A stretch of 6,931 bases of DNA from an uncultured Bacilli bacterium (GCA_947632255.1 CANROL010000062.1:1-6931), one strand, 5' to 3'. Counted from the first letter of the stretch, positions 1 through 3,826 are shown. Numbers and translations: made by a program. Notes: generated by a model not told the origin, from the sequence alone.

Positions 1-6
1 AAAAAG

Positions 7-33
7 TGTAAAGTGATAATTTTTCACTTTACA
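7..33. repeat. 10-bp perfect dyad near the left edge
   Basis: TGTAAAGTGA (7-16) and TCACTTTACA (24-33) are perfect reverse complements around a 7-nt loop. Read on the minus strand, the hairpin is followed by CTTTTT (6-1), which looks like an intrinsic terminator; on the plus strand the tail TATTACTTTT is weaker. No minus-strand gene lies between here and the tRNA, so it more likely closes a plus-strand gene left of the window, or acts as an operator. The function is inferred; the dyad itself is seen directly. Confidence 0.5.
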
Positions 34-89
34 TATTACTTTTAATTGTAAAATTTTCCAAAAAACGGAAACTCAAAGTAAAAAAACTC

Positions 90-118
90 TTGACTCAAGT
101 TTTGATAAATGGTATATT
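90..118 (+). promoter_or_regulatory. Sigma-A promoter of the tRNA-Met gene
   Basis: The -35 TTGACT (90-95) and -10 TATATT (113-118) are separated by exactly 17 bp, close to the sigma-70/sigma-A consensus. Transcription would start near 125, a few bases before the mature tRNA 5' end at 131, so the 5' leader removed by RNase P would be very short. Confidence 0.85.
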
Positions 119-130
119 ATTAATGCAAAT

Positions 131-207
131 GGCGGGATAGCTCAGTTGGCTAGAGCACGCGGTTCATACCCGCGGTGTCGAGAGTTCGAATCTCCCTCCC
201 GCTACCA
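131..207 (+). tRNA. tRNA-Met (CAT), elongator type
   Basis: This is a full 77-nt cloverleaf with encoded CCA. The acceptor stem is 131-137/197-203 (with a G1-U72 wobble), the D stem GCTC/GAGC, the anticodon stem 158-162/170-174 with loop TTCATAC and anticodon CAT at 165-167, the variable loop 5 nt, and the T loop TTCGAAT. The anticodon stem lacks the three consecutive G-C pairs of initiator tRNA. The GGCGG start, the AGTTGGCTA D loop and the TTCATAC loop match the B. subtilis elongator tRNA-Met as I remember it. The alternative, tRNA-Ile2 with lysidine-modified CAT, is less likely. One oddity is an A-C mismatch in the T stem (A181 opposite C195). The gene is transcribed alone, between its own promoter and terminator. 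Confidence 0.93.
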
Positions 208-219
208 AAATTGATTATT

Positions 220-244
220 ACTAGATTATATATCTAGTTTTTTT
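220..244 (+). terminator. Intrinsic terminator of tRNA-Met
   Basis: ACTAGAT (220-226) and ATCTAGT (232-238) form a perfect 7-bp stem with loop TATAT, followed by a run of seven T (238-244). It lies 13 nt after the CCA end of the tRNA and shows the tRNA is a single-gene transcription unit. Confidence 0.85.
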
Positions 245-254
245 ATTATATTTT

Positions 255-319
255 TTAACATAATTGAAAAATATGTTAAAAAAATGGCAAAAATTTAACA
301 TATTTCTTGCATATGTTAA
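255..319. repeat. Two operator-like 25-bp dyads exactly 40 bp apart
   Basis: TTAACATA-N9-TATGTTAA occurs twice, at 255-279 and 295-319, with identical 8-bp half-sites and unrelated 9-nt centres. The 15-bp string ATATGTTAAAAAAAT is repeated at 271-285 and 311-325. The exact 40-bp period (about four helical turns) and perfect dyads suggest a paired operator for a dimeric regulator, or the relic of a 40-bp tandem duplication. No repressor gene lies nearby and the cognate regulator is unknown to me. Confidence 0.7.
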
Positions 320-335
320 AAAAATAGTATAAAAT
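307..335 (+). promoter_or_regulatory. Possible promoter inside the second dyad, with no protein gene downstream
   Basis: TTGCAT (307-312), 17 bp, TAAAAT (330-335) fits a sigma-A promoter, and its -35 sits within the right part of the 295-319 dyad, as in a repressor-controlled promoter. A transcript from about 342 would reach the AT-only hairpin at 362-384 after roughly 40 nt, or run antisense into the ASCH gene. In DNA this AT-rich a match of this quality can arise by chance; the overlap with the dyad is what raises it. Confidence 0.4.
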
Positions 336-361
336 TATCAATTACTTGATGCCTTATATTG

Positions 362-384
362 AAAATATTAATATAATATTTTTT
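362..384. terminator. Weak AT-only terminator hairpin downstream of the ASCH gene
   Basis: AAAATATTA (362-370) and TAATATTTT (374-382) form a perfect 9-bp stem with a 3-nt loop. On the plus strand the second arm runs into six T (379-384). On the minus strand, the direction of the ASCH gene ending at 383, the hairpin ends in only four T. The stem has no G-C pair, so termination efficiency is doubtful. It could serve both directions. Confidence 0.4.
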
Positions 385-724
385 ATATTAATTCAATTCT
401 AATTCCTAAAACACCATATTGTTCTTGCTTTTCTTTGGAATAAAATTGTTCTAAAACTTTAAGTAATTCCCCTTTAGTCATAGATTTATCAGATAAAATA
501 GAAATATCAAAATCTTTAAACATATCTTCAAAAGAATTATATCTTAATAAGCCAATAACTTTAGTGTTAAATGATTCATTTAAATCAGATTCTTTTAAAA
601 ATTTGATAGTATCCCCTATTTTAATTTGTTGTCTTTTTTCATCGAATAATCTAATTTCTATTCTTTTTGTACCATTAAGTATAAAATTATAATACTTAGG
701 TTGTAATTTCATTTCATGTTCCAT
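383..724 (-). CDS. ASCH-domain protein (PUA-like RNA-binding fold)
   Basis: The 113-residue product is almost entirely one ASCH domain. The family signature is clear: MKLQPKYYNFILNGTKRIEIRL (split here as MKLQPKYYNF at 5-14 and GTKRIEIRL at 18-26), then DEKRQQIKIGDTIKF (28-42) and a C-terminal YGVLGIRIEL strand (103-112). ASCH proteins share the PUA-like beta-barrel fold and are thought to bind or process RNA or modified nucleosides. Known relatives include E. coli YqfB, an N4-acetylcytidine amidohydrolase, but this protein belongs to a different subgroup and its substrate is not deducible. Start choice: ATG at 724-722 has AAAGGAAG (740-733) 8 nt upstream; the internal ATG four codons later would be too far from it. 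The gene is monocistronic, with its own promoter at 877-905. It neighbours the candidate toxin-antitoxin locus, but nothing seen links them in function. Confidence 0.88.
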   Translation of the reverse strand: MEHEMKLQPKYYNFILNGTKRIEIRLFDEKRQQIKIGDTIKFLKESDLNESFNTKVIGLLRYNSFEDMFKDFDISILSDKSMTKGELLKVLEQFYSKEKQEQYGVLGIRIELI

Positions 725-773
725 ATTGTTTTCTTCCTTTCATAATTGTTATTAAATGAAGTCCAAGATAATT

Positions 774-790
774 TGTAACATCATGTTGCA
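774..790. repeat. Short dyad in the ASCH gene leader
   Basis: TGTAACATCATGTTGCA is an inverted repeat around C782: arms TGTAACAT and ATGTTGCA match with one mismatch. It lies about 50 nt upstream of the ASCH start codon, inside the predicted leader of about 145 nt (870-725). It may be an operator or an RNA hairpin, and is too short to assign. Confidence 0.35.
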
Positions 791-876
791 AAAAATATAA
801 CTTTTGTAAACTCACTTGTAAATTATTGCATATATTTTAAATTTCTCACAGACACCATAAATTCTAGTTAAGTTTT

Positions 877-905
877 ATTATACTATAAAATTAATTAAAT
901 TCCAA
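877..905 (-). promoter_or_regulatory. Sigma-A promoter of the ASCH gene
   Basis: On the minus strand, -35 TTGGAA (905-900), 17-bp spacer and consensus -10 TATAAT (882-877). Transcription would start near 870, giving a leader of about 145 nt before the ATG at 724. That is long for this genome and leaves room for RNA-level control, although I see no known riboswitch in it. The 16 bp at 877-892 are identical to 1238-1253 in the toxin promoter. Confidence 0.65.
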
Positions 906-926
906 TATCACTAAAAAAGGACTGTC

Positions 927-966
927 GCTTTTATAAAAGCATACTTGATAAAAGTGTGTTTTTATG
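927..966. repeat. Overlapping palindrome and long hairpin left of the antisense RNA promoter
   Basis: GCTTTTATAAAAGC (927-940) is a perfect 14-bp palindrome. Its right half also takes part in a longer hairpin: 932-946 can pair with 952-966 in plus-strand RNA over about 15 bp, including G-U pairs, around a 5-nt loop. The two structures exclude each other. On the minus strand the element is followed by CCTTTTTT (920-913), so it may act as a backup terminator for minus-strand transcripts leaving the toxin locus. It also overlaps the upstream alternative promoter of the antisense RNA. Confidence 0.45.
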
Positions 967-973
967 TTATATT
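945..973 (+). promoter_or_regulatory. Alternative extended -10 promoter for the antisense RNA
   Basis: TTGATA (945-950), 17 bp, TATATT (968-973), with TGT directly before the -10 (an extended -10 element). By sequence this is the better promoter, and it would start an RNA near 980 that opens with the hairpin TGCAAG-AAAAA-CTTGCA (979-995). By symmetry with the toxin promoter the site at 972-1001 is the better candidate. Both may be used, giving antisense RNAs of about 114 and 86 nt. Confidence 0.45.
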
Positions 974-1001
974 GAATATGCAAGAAAAACTTGCATAAAA
1001 T
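972..1001 (+). promoter_or_regulatory. Antitoxin RNA promoter, mirror image of the toxin promoter
   Basis: TTGAAT (972-977), 18 bp, TAAAAT (996-1001), predicting a start near G1008. The 25 bp from the -10 onward (996-1020) match the toxin promoter and start region read on the other strand (1243-1219) at 21 of 25 positions, and both promoters have the same 18-bp spacing. This symmetry is the main evidence, since the -10 alone is modest. Confidence 0.6.
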
Positions 1002-1004
1002 AAA

Positions 1005-1042
1005 AATGGAAATACTTAACTATCCAATGTTGAGTACTTACC
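1005..1042. repeat. Left arm of the two-part inverted repeat of the toxin-antitoxin locus
   Basis: Element A, AATGGAAATACTTAAC (1005-1020), and element B, GTTGAGTACTTACC (1029-1042), reappear on the opposite strand as A' (1234-1219, one difference in 16) and B' (1217-1204, one difference in 14). Between A and B there are 8 nt here and 1 nt in the other arm. Both RNAs of the locus therefore begin with nearly the same sequence. The toxin mRNA, if it reaches this far, ends with the complement of its own beginning, and could form a long 5'-3' helix. Confidence 0.85.
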
Positions 1043-1093
1043 AAATTCTTGGTTTAGCACTTAATCTACTGAATGTAAATTGAGTGCTTTTTT
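1008..1093 (+). ncRNA. Candidate antisense antitoxin RNA (about 86 nt)
   Basis: Bounded by the promoter at 972-1001 (or 945-973) and the intrinsic terminator at 1056-1093; no start codon with a ribosome-binding site lies inside. The RNA runs opposite to the small membrane peptide gene and ends 13 nt from its stop codon, so it would be fully complementary to the 3' untranslated part of that mRNA if the mRNA extends past about 1090. It also contains GGTTTAGCACTTAA (1051-1064). This is a near direct repeat of 1204-1216 and can therefore pair with the toxin mRNA leader just upstream of its Shine-Dalgarno hairpin. Pairing at the 3' end plus a short repeat near the 5' end is the mode of RNA II in the par/fst system. 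The role is inferred from architecture. Confidence 0.7.
1056..1093 (+). terminator. Intrinsic terminator of the antisense RNA
   Basis: AGCACTTAA (1056-1064) pairs with TTGAGTGCT (1080-1088) over 9 bp with one G-U wobble, around a 15-nt loop, and leads directly into six T (1088-1093). The same AGCACTTAA can instead pair with element B (TTGAGTACT, 1030-1038), extended by ACCAA/TTGGT (1040-1044/1049-1053), a competing fold that would break the terminator. On the minus strand this hairpin lacks a T tail and would not stop the toxin mRNA. Confidence 0.75.
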
Positions 1094-1105
1094 ATTTGTA
1101 ATTTA

Positions 1106-1183
1106 TTATTTTTTAAATAATAGAATTATAAGTAAAAAAATGATAACGATTAAAGATGAGATTAAAAAATCTTTCTTAAACAT
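1106..1183 (-). CDS. Candidate type I toxin: 25-residue single-span membrane peptide
   Basis: The 25-codon frame starts MFKKDFLISS and ends LLFKK. Residues 6-23 are an unbroken hydrophobic stretch of Leu, Ile, Val and Phe, enough for one membrane span, with Lys pairs at 3-4 and 24-25. That is the build of membrane-active type I toxins (Fst, TxpA, BsrG, Hok families), though I see no direct sequence match to any. Evidence that it is translated: ATG at 1183-1181 preceded, at 1199-1188, by AAAGGAGGTGAT, a 12-nt match to the anti-Shine-Dalgarno tail, with 8 nt between GGAGG and ATG; and a good promoter at 1238-1267. The mRNA would start near G1231. A weak hairpin plus U-rich stretch (1025-996, minus strand) may end it near 1000; otherwise it could run to about 912. 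Translation is probably blocked by the SD hairpin, by 5'-3' pairing and by the antisense RNA. Alternatives are a regulatory leader peptide or a harmless small membrane protein. Confidence 0.75.
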   Translation of the reverse strand: MFKKDFLISSLIVIIFLLIILLFKK

Positions 1184-1187
1184 TGTC

Positions 1188-1206
1188 ATCACCTCCTTTG
1201 GGAGGT
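1188..1206 (-). promoter_or_regulatory. Shine-Dalgarno-sequestering hairpin of the toxin mRNA
   Basis: On the minus strand ACCTCC (1206-1201) pairs with GGAGGT (1196-1191) across the tetraloop CAAA: six bp, four or five of them G-C, which is striking in this AT-rich DNA. The hairpin covers the whole GGAGGT core of a Shine-Dalgarno that matches the 16S tail over 12 nt. In par/fst and other type I systems a 5' stem-loop that hides the ribosome-binding site keeps toxin translation low; the same role is inferred here. Confidence 0.8.
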
Positions 1207-1234
1207 AAGCACTCAACTGTTATGTATTTCCATT
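1204..1234. repeat. Right arm of the inverted repeat, also carrying a direct repeat of the antisense RNA
   Basis: 1219-1234 and 1204-1217 are the inverted copies of elements A and B at 1005-1042. In addition GGTAAGCACTCAA (1204-1216) is a direct repeat of GGTTTAGCACTTAA (1051-1064), sharing AGCACTYAA. The direct repeat makes the antisense RNA complementary to the toxin mRNA leader. Exactly TTGAGTGCT occurs both in the toxin leader (1216-1208, minus strand) and in the antisense terminator (1080-1088, plus strand). Confidence 0.8.
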
Positions 1235-1237
1235 TGC

Positions 1238-1267
1238 ATTATACTATAAAATTTTATGTAATTGCAA
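1238..1267 (-). promoter_or_regulatory. Toxin mRNA promoter
   Basis: Minus strand: -35 TTGCAA (1267-1262), 18-bp spacer, consensus -10 TATAAT (1243-1238), predicted start G1231. The untranslated leader would be about 48 nt, consisting of elements A' and B' and the SD hairpin. The -10 is better than that of the antisense promoter. A dyad GAAATAT-GGC-ATATTTC (1269-1285) abuts the -35, and ATTTCAC is repeated at 1281-1287 and 1292-1298, one helical turn apart; these may be regulator sites. Confidence 0.7.
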
Positions 1268-1360
1268 GGAAATATGGCATATTTCACCTAGATTTCACAG
1301 AATATATTAATTGCATTATTATTTGACAAAAATTTGAAAAAAAACATGATTATAATTAAT

Positions 1361-2083
1361 TTATTCTTTAATCTTACTATCCCCATTAGCATAGTTTATT
1401 TCAATGCCATCTTCGACATTATAAATATAAACATGAAACTCTAAACCTTTACCATTATCTTCAATAGATGATGCTTCAAGTTCAATACCACTGGCCACTA
1501 AATCGGTATCATGATAAATTGGAGTTACACGATATAAAACATGGTTTTTAGTTTCTTTAACATAGTCGGCTATTTTATTTTCATATTTAAGCATATTTTT
1601 AGCATTAGTGGTTCTAGTACAAGTAATTAAATTTTTCTCATTGGCGTTTTCACCAGTTAGTTGATAACCAATTAAATGACAACGATTATATAAATATTTA
1701 CCATCAACAAAATCATACTTTACTGTATGCCAACCACTGGGTTTAACCATGTTGATATCGCCTCGTTCTTCCGTAGGCATAGTATCAACACCAACTCTTG
1801 CCATGGCATAGCCTGCTCGATTTAAAATATCTAATTCACTATAAAATTCTGGTGTTTTCATATTATAATCTTCTTCTGTAAAATTAGGTATGTTATTGTT
1901 TAAATAAATTATTTGTTTACCATTATAAACGGGGATATCTTCTAAAGTATATGAAGCATGAGATATAAAATTATTTACTAAAAAAGATTTTATTTCATCT
2001 TGATAAAAATAAATTAAAAGACTTAATATTAATAAAATAAAAGCATATATTTGATTTTTGCGACTTTTCTTTCTTTTAGCCAT
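1361..2083 (-). CDS. Membrane-anchored DNA/RNA non-specific endonuclease
   Basis: The 240-residue protein has a basic N-terminus (MAKRKKSRKN), one membrane span (about 11-27) and an outer domain of the DNA/RNA non-specific endonuclease family (beta-beta-alpha-metal, EndA/NucA-like). The core reads YNRCHLIGYQLTGEN (132-146), where H136 is the expected general base of the [D/N]R[G/C]H motif, followed by NEKNLIT, N160 as the likely metal-binding Asn, MLKYEN and NHVLYRVTPIY (180-190). Streptococcal relatives usually have TGTR where this protein has TCTR (154-157). Probable role: degrading extracellular DNA or RNA at the cell surface, for nutrients or DNA uptake. ATG at 2083-2081 is preceded by AGGGA about 6 nt upstream, and a TATAAT (2112-2107, no clear -35) could give it a private promoter. 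It lies 44 nt after the YunB-like gene, on the same strand. A T-rich stretch follows the stop codon but I see no convincing terminator hairpin. Confidence 0.88.
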   Translation of the reverse strand: MAKRKKSRKNQIYAFILLILSLLIYFYQDEIKSFLVNNFISHASYTLEDIPVYNGKQIIYLNNNIPNFTEEDYNMKTPEFYSELDILNRAGYAMARVGVDTMPTEERGDINMVKPSGWHTVKYDFVDGKYLYNRCHLIGYQLTGENANEKNLITCTRTTNAKNMLKYENKIADYVKETKNHVLYRVTPIYHDTDLVASGIELEASSIEDNGKGLEFHVYIYNVEDGIEINYANGDSKIKE

Positions 2084-2127
2084 TTTACTTCCCTACTTCT
2101 ATTTTAATTATACTATTTTTTAACTAT

Positions 2128-2868
2128 TTATTCTATCTTTTTTGTATAAATATCACTATTTTTAGCAATTATACCATCATAAAAATTAGGTACTTCCCCT
2201 TCAATCATCATGGAAGCAATAATAGTATTATATTCTAAAGCAATAGTTTTAGATTTAAAAGGAGTTAATATTTCATTATCAAATTTTAAATTAACATAAA
2301 TTTCTACTAAAGCATTATTTAAGCCATAGTTAGTTATTTTAGTTTCCAGATTAGTTAGAATACTACCGATAAAGTTTATTTTAATAGGAATTTTAGGACC
2401 TAAATTAGCTAAATAACTATTATTTAGAGAACTACCAAAAGGAATACTTAAAACAACACTGTTAGTATTATGACTTAAAGTGTAATCATAGTAAGCTATA
2501 TTAATAGTACCATCTGCTATTTTTTTTAAAGATTCATTCAAAGTATTAGTAATATTATCTAATACTTGATAAGCATTTTTTAAATTAAAATCAACATATA
2601 ATATTTCATCATTATTATTTTTATTAATTATTAAAATTTTATTTAATTCATCAGTATTAAGTAAATCATAACTAATATTACTATTGATAATATTATAAGT
2701 TAATCTTTTAATTTCACTTAGGGCAATATTTTCTAAATTAGGAGTTATACTTTGATTAAATTTAACAAATAAAAAAATGGTTAAAAATATAATTAAAATT
2801 AAAGTAATTAAAATTATTTTACTTAAAAATTTATTATTATATTTTTTTAAACCATTAAATATTTTCAT
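2128..2868 (-). CDS. yunB: YunB-family sporulation protein
   Basis: The 246-residue protein has an N-terminal span at about 17-36 and an extracytoplasmic domain with the hallmarks of B. subtilis YunB: ITPNLENIALSEIKRL after the span, ANLGPKIPIKINFIG (154-168), YGLNNALVEIYV (181-192) and GEVPNFY (224-230). Length matches the family (about 250). In B. subtilis yunB belongs to the sigma-E regulon of the mother cell and its loss impairs sporulation; its biochemical role is unknown. Here it follows the acidic tail-anchored protein gene by 15 nt, so co-transcription is likely. The 5' side of ATG 2868-2866 is pure AT-rich sequence with no recognisable Shine-Dalgarno, so translation may rely on coupling or on an unstructured leader. 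Its presence suggests the organism sporulates or descends from spore formers. Confidence 0.85.
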   Translation of the reverse strand: MKIFNGLKKYNNKFLSKIILITLILIIFLTIFLFVKFNQSITPNLENIALSEIKRLTYNIINSNISYDLLNTDELNKILIINKNNNDEILYVDFNLKNAYQVLDNITNTLNESLKKIADGTINIAYYDYTLSHNTNSVVLSIPFGSSLNNSYLANLGPKIPIKINFIGSILTNLETKITNYGLNNALVEIYVNLKFDNEILTPFKSKTIALEYNTIIASMMIEGEVPNFYDGIIAKNSDIYTKKIE

Positions 2869-2883
2869 AATAATATATATGTT

Positions 2884-3738
2884 TTAGAATAAACCAATAT
2901 TTAAAAATTTATTTAAAAATATTACTATACCTCCAATTATAACTAAAGTTACTAAAGCAATAACAATATATATTAAAATTCGACTAGATTTGACATCTTT
3001 TTTTAAATCATTAAAGTCATCAAAATCACTTTGAGTAAAAGCTAAAGTATTAGTTAAATCATTGGTTTTATTTTCTTTTAAAGCTTCTTTTTTAGCTATT
3101 TCAGCTTCTTCTAAAGACATTATTGGGGATGTTTCATTAATACTTTCTTCTTCAGTGGCACCCCCGACAACTACTGTATTATCATCCCCTTTTAAATCGG
3201 TTAAGATATCTAAGGGATCAATATTTTCATTAGAATCAGGATTTTCTTTTTTTGAATCTATTTCATGCATAGTTATGGTATTAATTAAACTAACAAGCTC
3301 TTCTTCTTTTTTAGTTTCTTCTTCATCTTTATTTTTATCTTCTATATCTAAACTATTTAAAATATCATACTGAGTATCACGAATCTTTTTTAATCTTTCA
3401 TGTTCATAATTATCTTCTTTTTCACTACGAGCTTTTTCTAAAATAGCATTTATATCATATTCTTTAGTATCATCAAATTCAATATTATGGGGTTCATTTT
3501 CTTCTTCAATAACAATACTGCGACGTTTAGGTTCTTTATTATATTTGGTATCTAATATTTTTTTTATTTTTTCAACATCAATATTTTGAACATCATGATC
3601 AATTACCGTTGCATTTGATTCTAATTTATAATCATCAACTTCATAATTGTTGATATTTTGATATAATTCGACATTTTTTTGTTCTCTTAAAGGCGTATTA
3701 ATATTATTATCATAATACTTTTCCATTCGGGTTTTCAT
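2884..3738 (-). CDS. Acidic, probably tail-anchored membrane protein of unknown function
   Basis: I do not recognise the family. The protein is 284 residues from the chosen start. The first 250 or so are strongly charged, rich in Glu, Asp, Lys and Asn with few aromatics, and look largely disordered or helical, for example the segment with AILEKARSEKED and HERLKKIRDTQYDIL. A single hydrophobic span ILIYIVIALVTLVIIGG lies near the C-terminus, with only about 9 residues after it: a tail anchor with a cytoplasmic bulk. Start choice: the frame is open from ATG 3771, but AGAAGGA lies inside it at 3756-3750 and fits the ATG at 3738-3736 (MKTRMEKYY) better. The extra 11 residues of the longer form (MILLFRRNVVI) are encoded by what is probably leader and promoter DNA. 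It is divergent from the ferredoxin gene and probably co-transcribed with the yunB-like gene, so a role at the spore or cell envelope is possible. Confidence 0.7.
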   Translation of the reverse strand: MKTRMEKYYDNNINTPLREQKNVELYQNINNYEVDDYKLESNATVIDHDVQNIDVEKIKKILDTKYNKEPKRRSIVIEEENEPHNIEFDDTKEYDINAILEKARSEKEDNYEHERLKKIRDTQYDILNSLDIEDKNKDEEETKKEEELVSLINTITMHEIDSKKENPDSNENIDPLDILTDLKGDDNTVVVGGATEEESINETSPIMSLEEAEIAKKEALKENKTNDLTNTLAFTQSDFDDFNDLKKDVKSSRILIYIVIALVTLVIIGGIVIFLNKFLNIGLF

Positions 3739-3817
3739 TATTACCACATTCCTTCTAAATAATAATATCATACTTTTGAAATATTTAAAAGATTTACTTT
3801 TAATTTTATAGAAGTTT

Positions 3818-3826
3818 TGTTATAAT
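3818..3826 (+). promoter_or_regulatory. Extended -10 promoter of the ferredoxin gene
   Basis: TGT followed by consensus TATAAT (3821-3826) forms an extended -10. The region 17 bp upstream is only TTTTAA, a poor -35. Transcription would begin near 3832, leaving a leader of about 16 nt that starts essentially at the Shine-Dalgarno AAGGAG (3833-3838), 9 nt before the ATG. The mRNA would thus have almost no sequence upstream of the ribosome-binding site. Confidence 0.7.

Noticed and set aside
255..335. CRISPR array or replication iterons at the TTAACATA repeats
   Set aside because: There are only two units of 40 bp, they are palindromic with AT-rich spacers, and no cas or rep gene or DnaA-box cluster is visible.
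725..870. Possible riboswitch or T-box in the long ASCH leader
   Set aside because: I found no conserved T-box sequence, no known aptamer core and no terminator/anti-terminator pair; only a short dyad (774-790) and a direct repeat of TTTACAA stand out.
1140..1208. Plus-strand frame of 22 codons (MITIKDEIKK...) opposite the toxin gene
   Set aside because: It has no Shine-Dalgarno, starts after the plus-strand terminator at 1093, and is merely the complement of the toxin frame and its leader.
1337..1360. Possible terminator after the nuclease gene (eight T on the minus strand at 1344-1337)
   Set aside because: The sequence before the T run has only AT palindromes such as ATTATAAT and no stable stem, so I do not call it.
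2107..2135. Full promoter for the nuclease gene
   Set aside because: A consensus TATAAT is present at 2112-2107 on the minus strand, but no acceptable -35 lies 16 to 18 bp upstream, so it is only mentioned within the gene entry.
3062..3373. Open plus-strand frame of 103 codons rich in Ser and Phe
   Set aside because: It lies opposite the acidic tail-anchored gene. Its Ser/Leu/Phe richness is what antisense reading of Glu/Lys/Asp codons gives, and I see no ribosome-binding site or family signal.
3767..3795. Minus-strand promoter for the tail-anchored protein gene (TATGAT at 3772-3767)
   Set aside because: Its position suits the start at 3738, but I find no matching -35 and AT-rich DNA gives many such -10 hits by chance.
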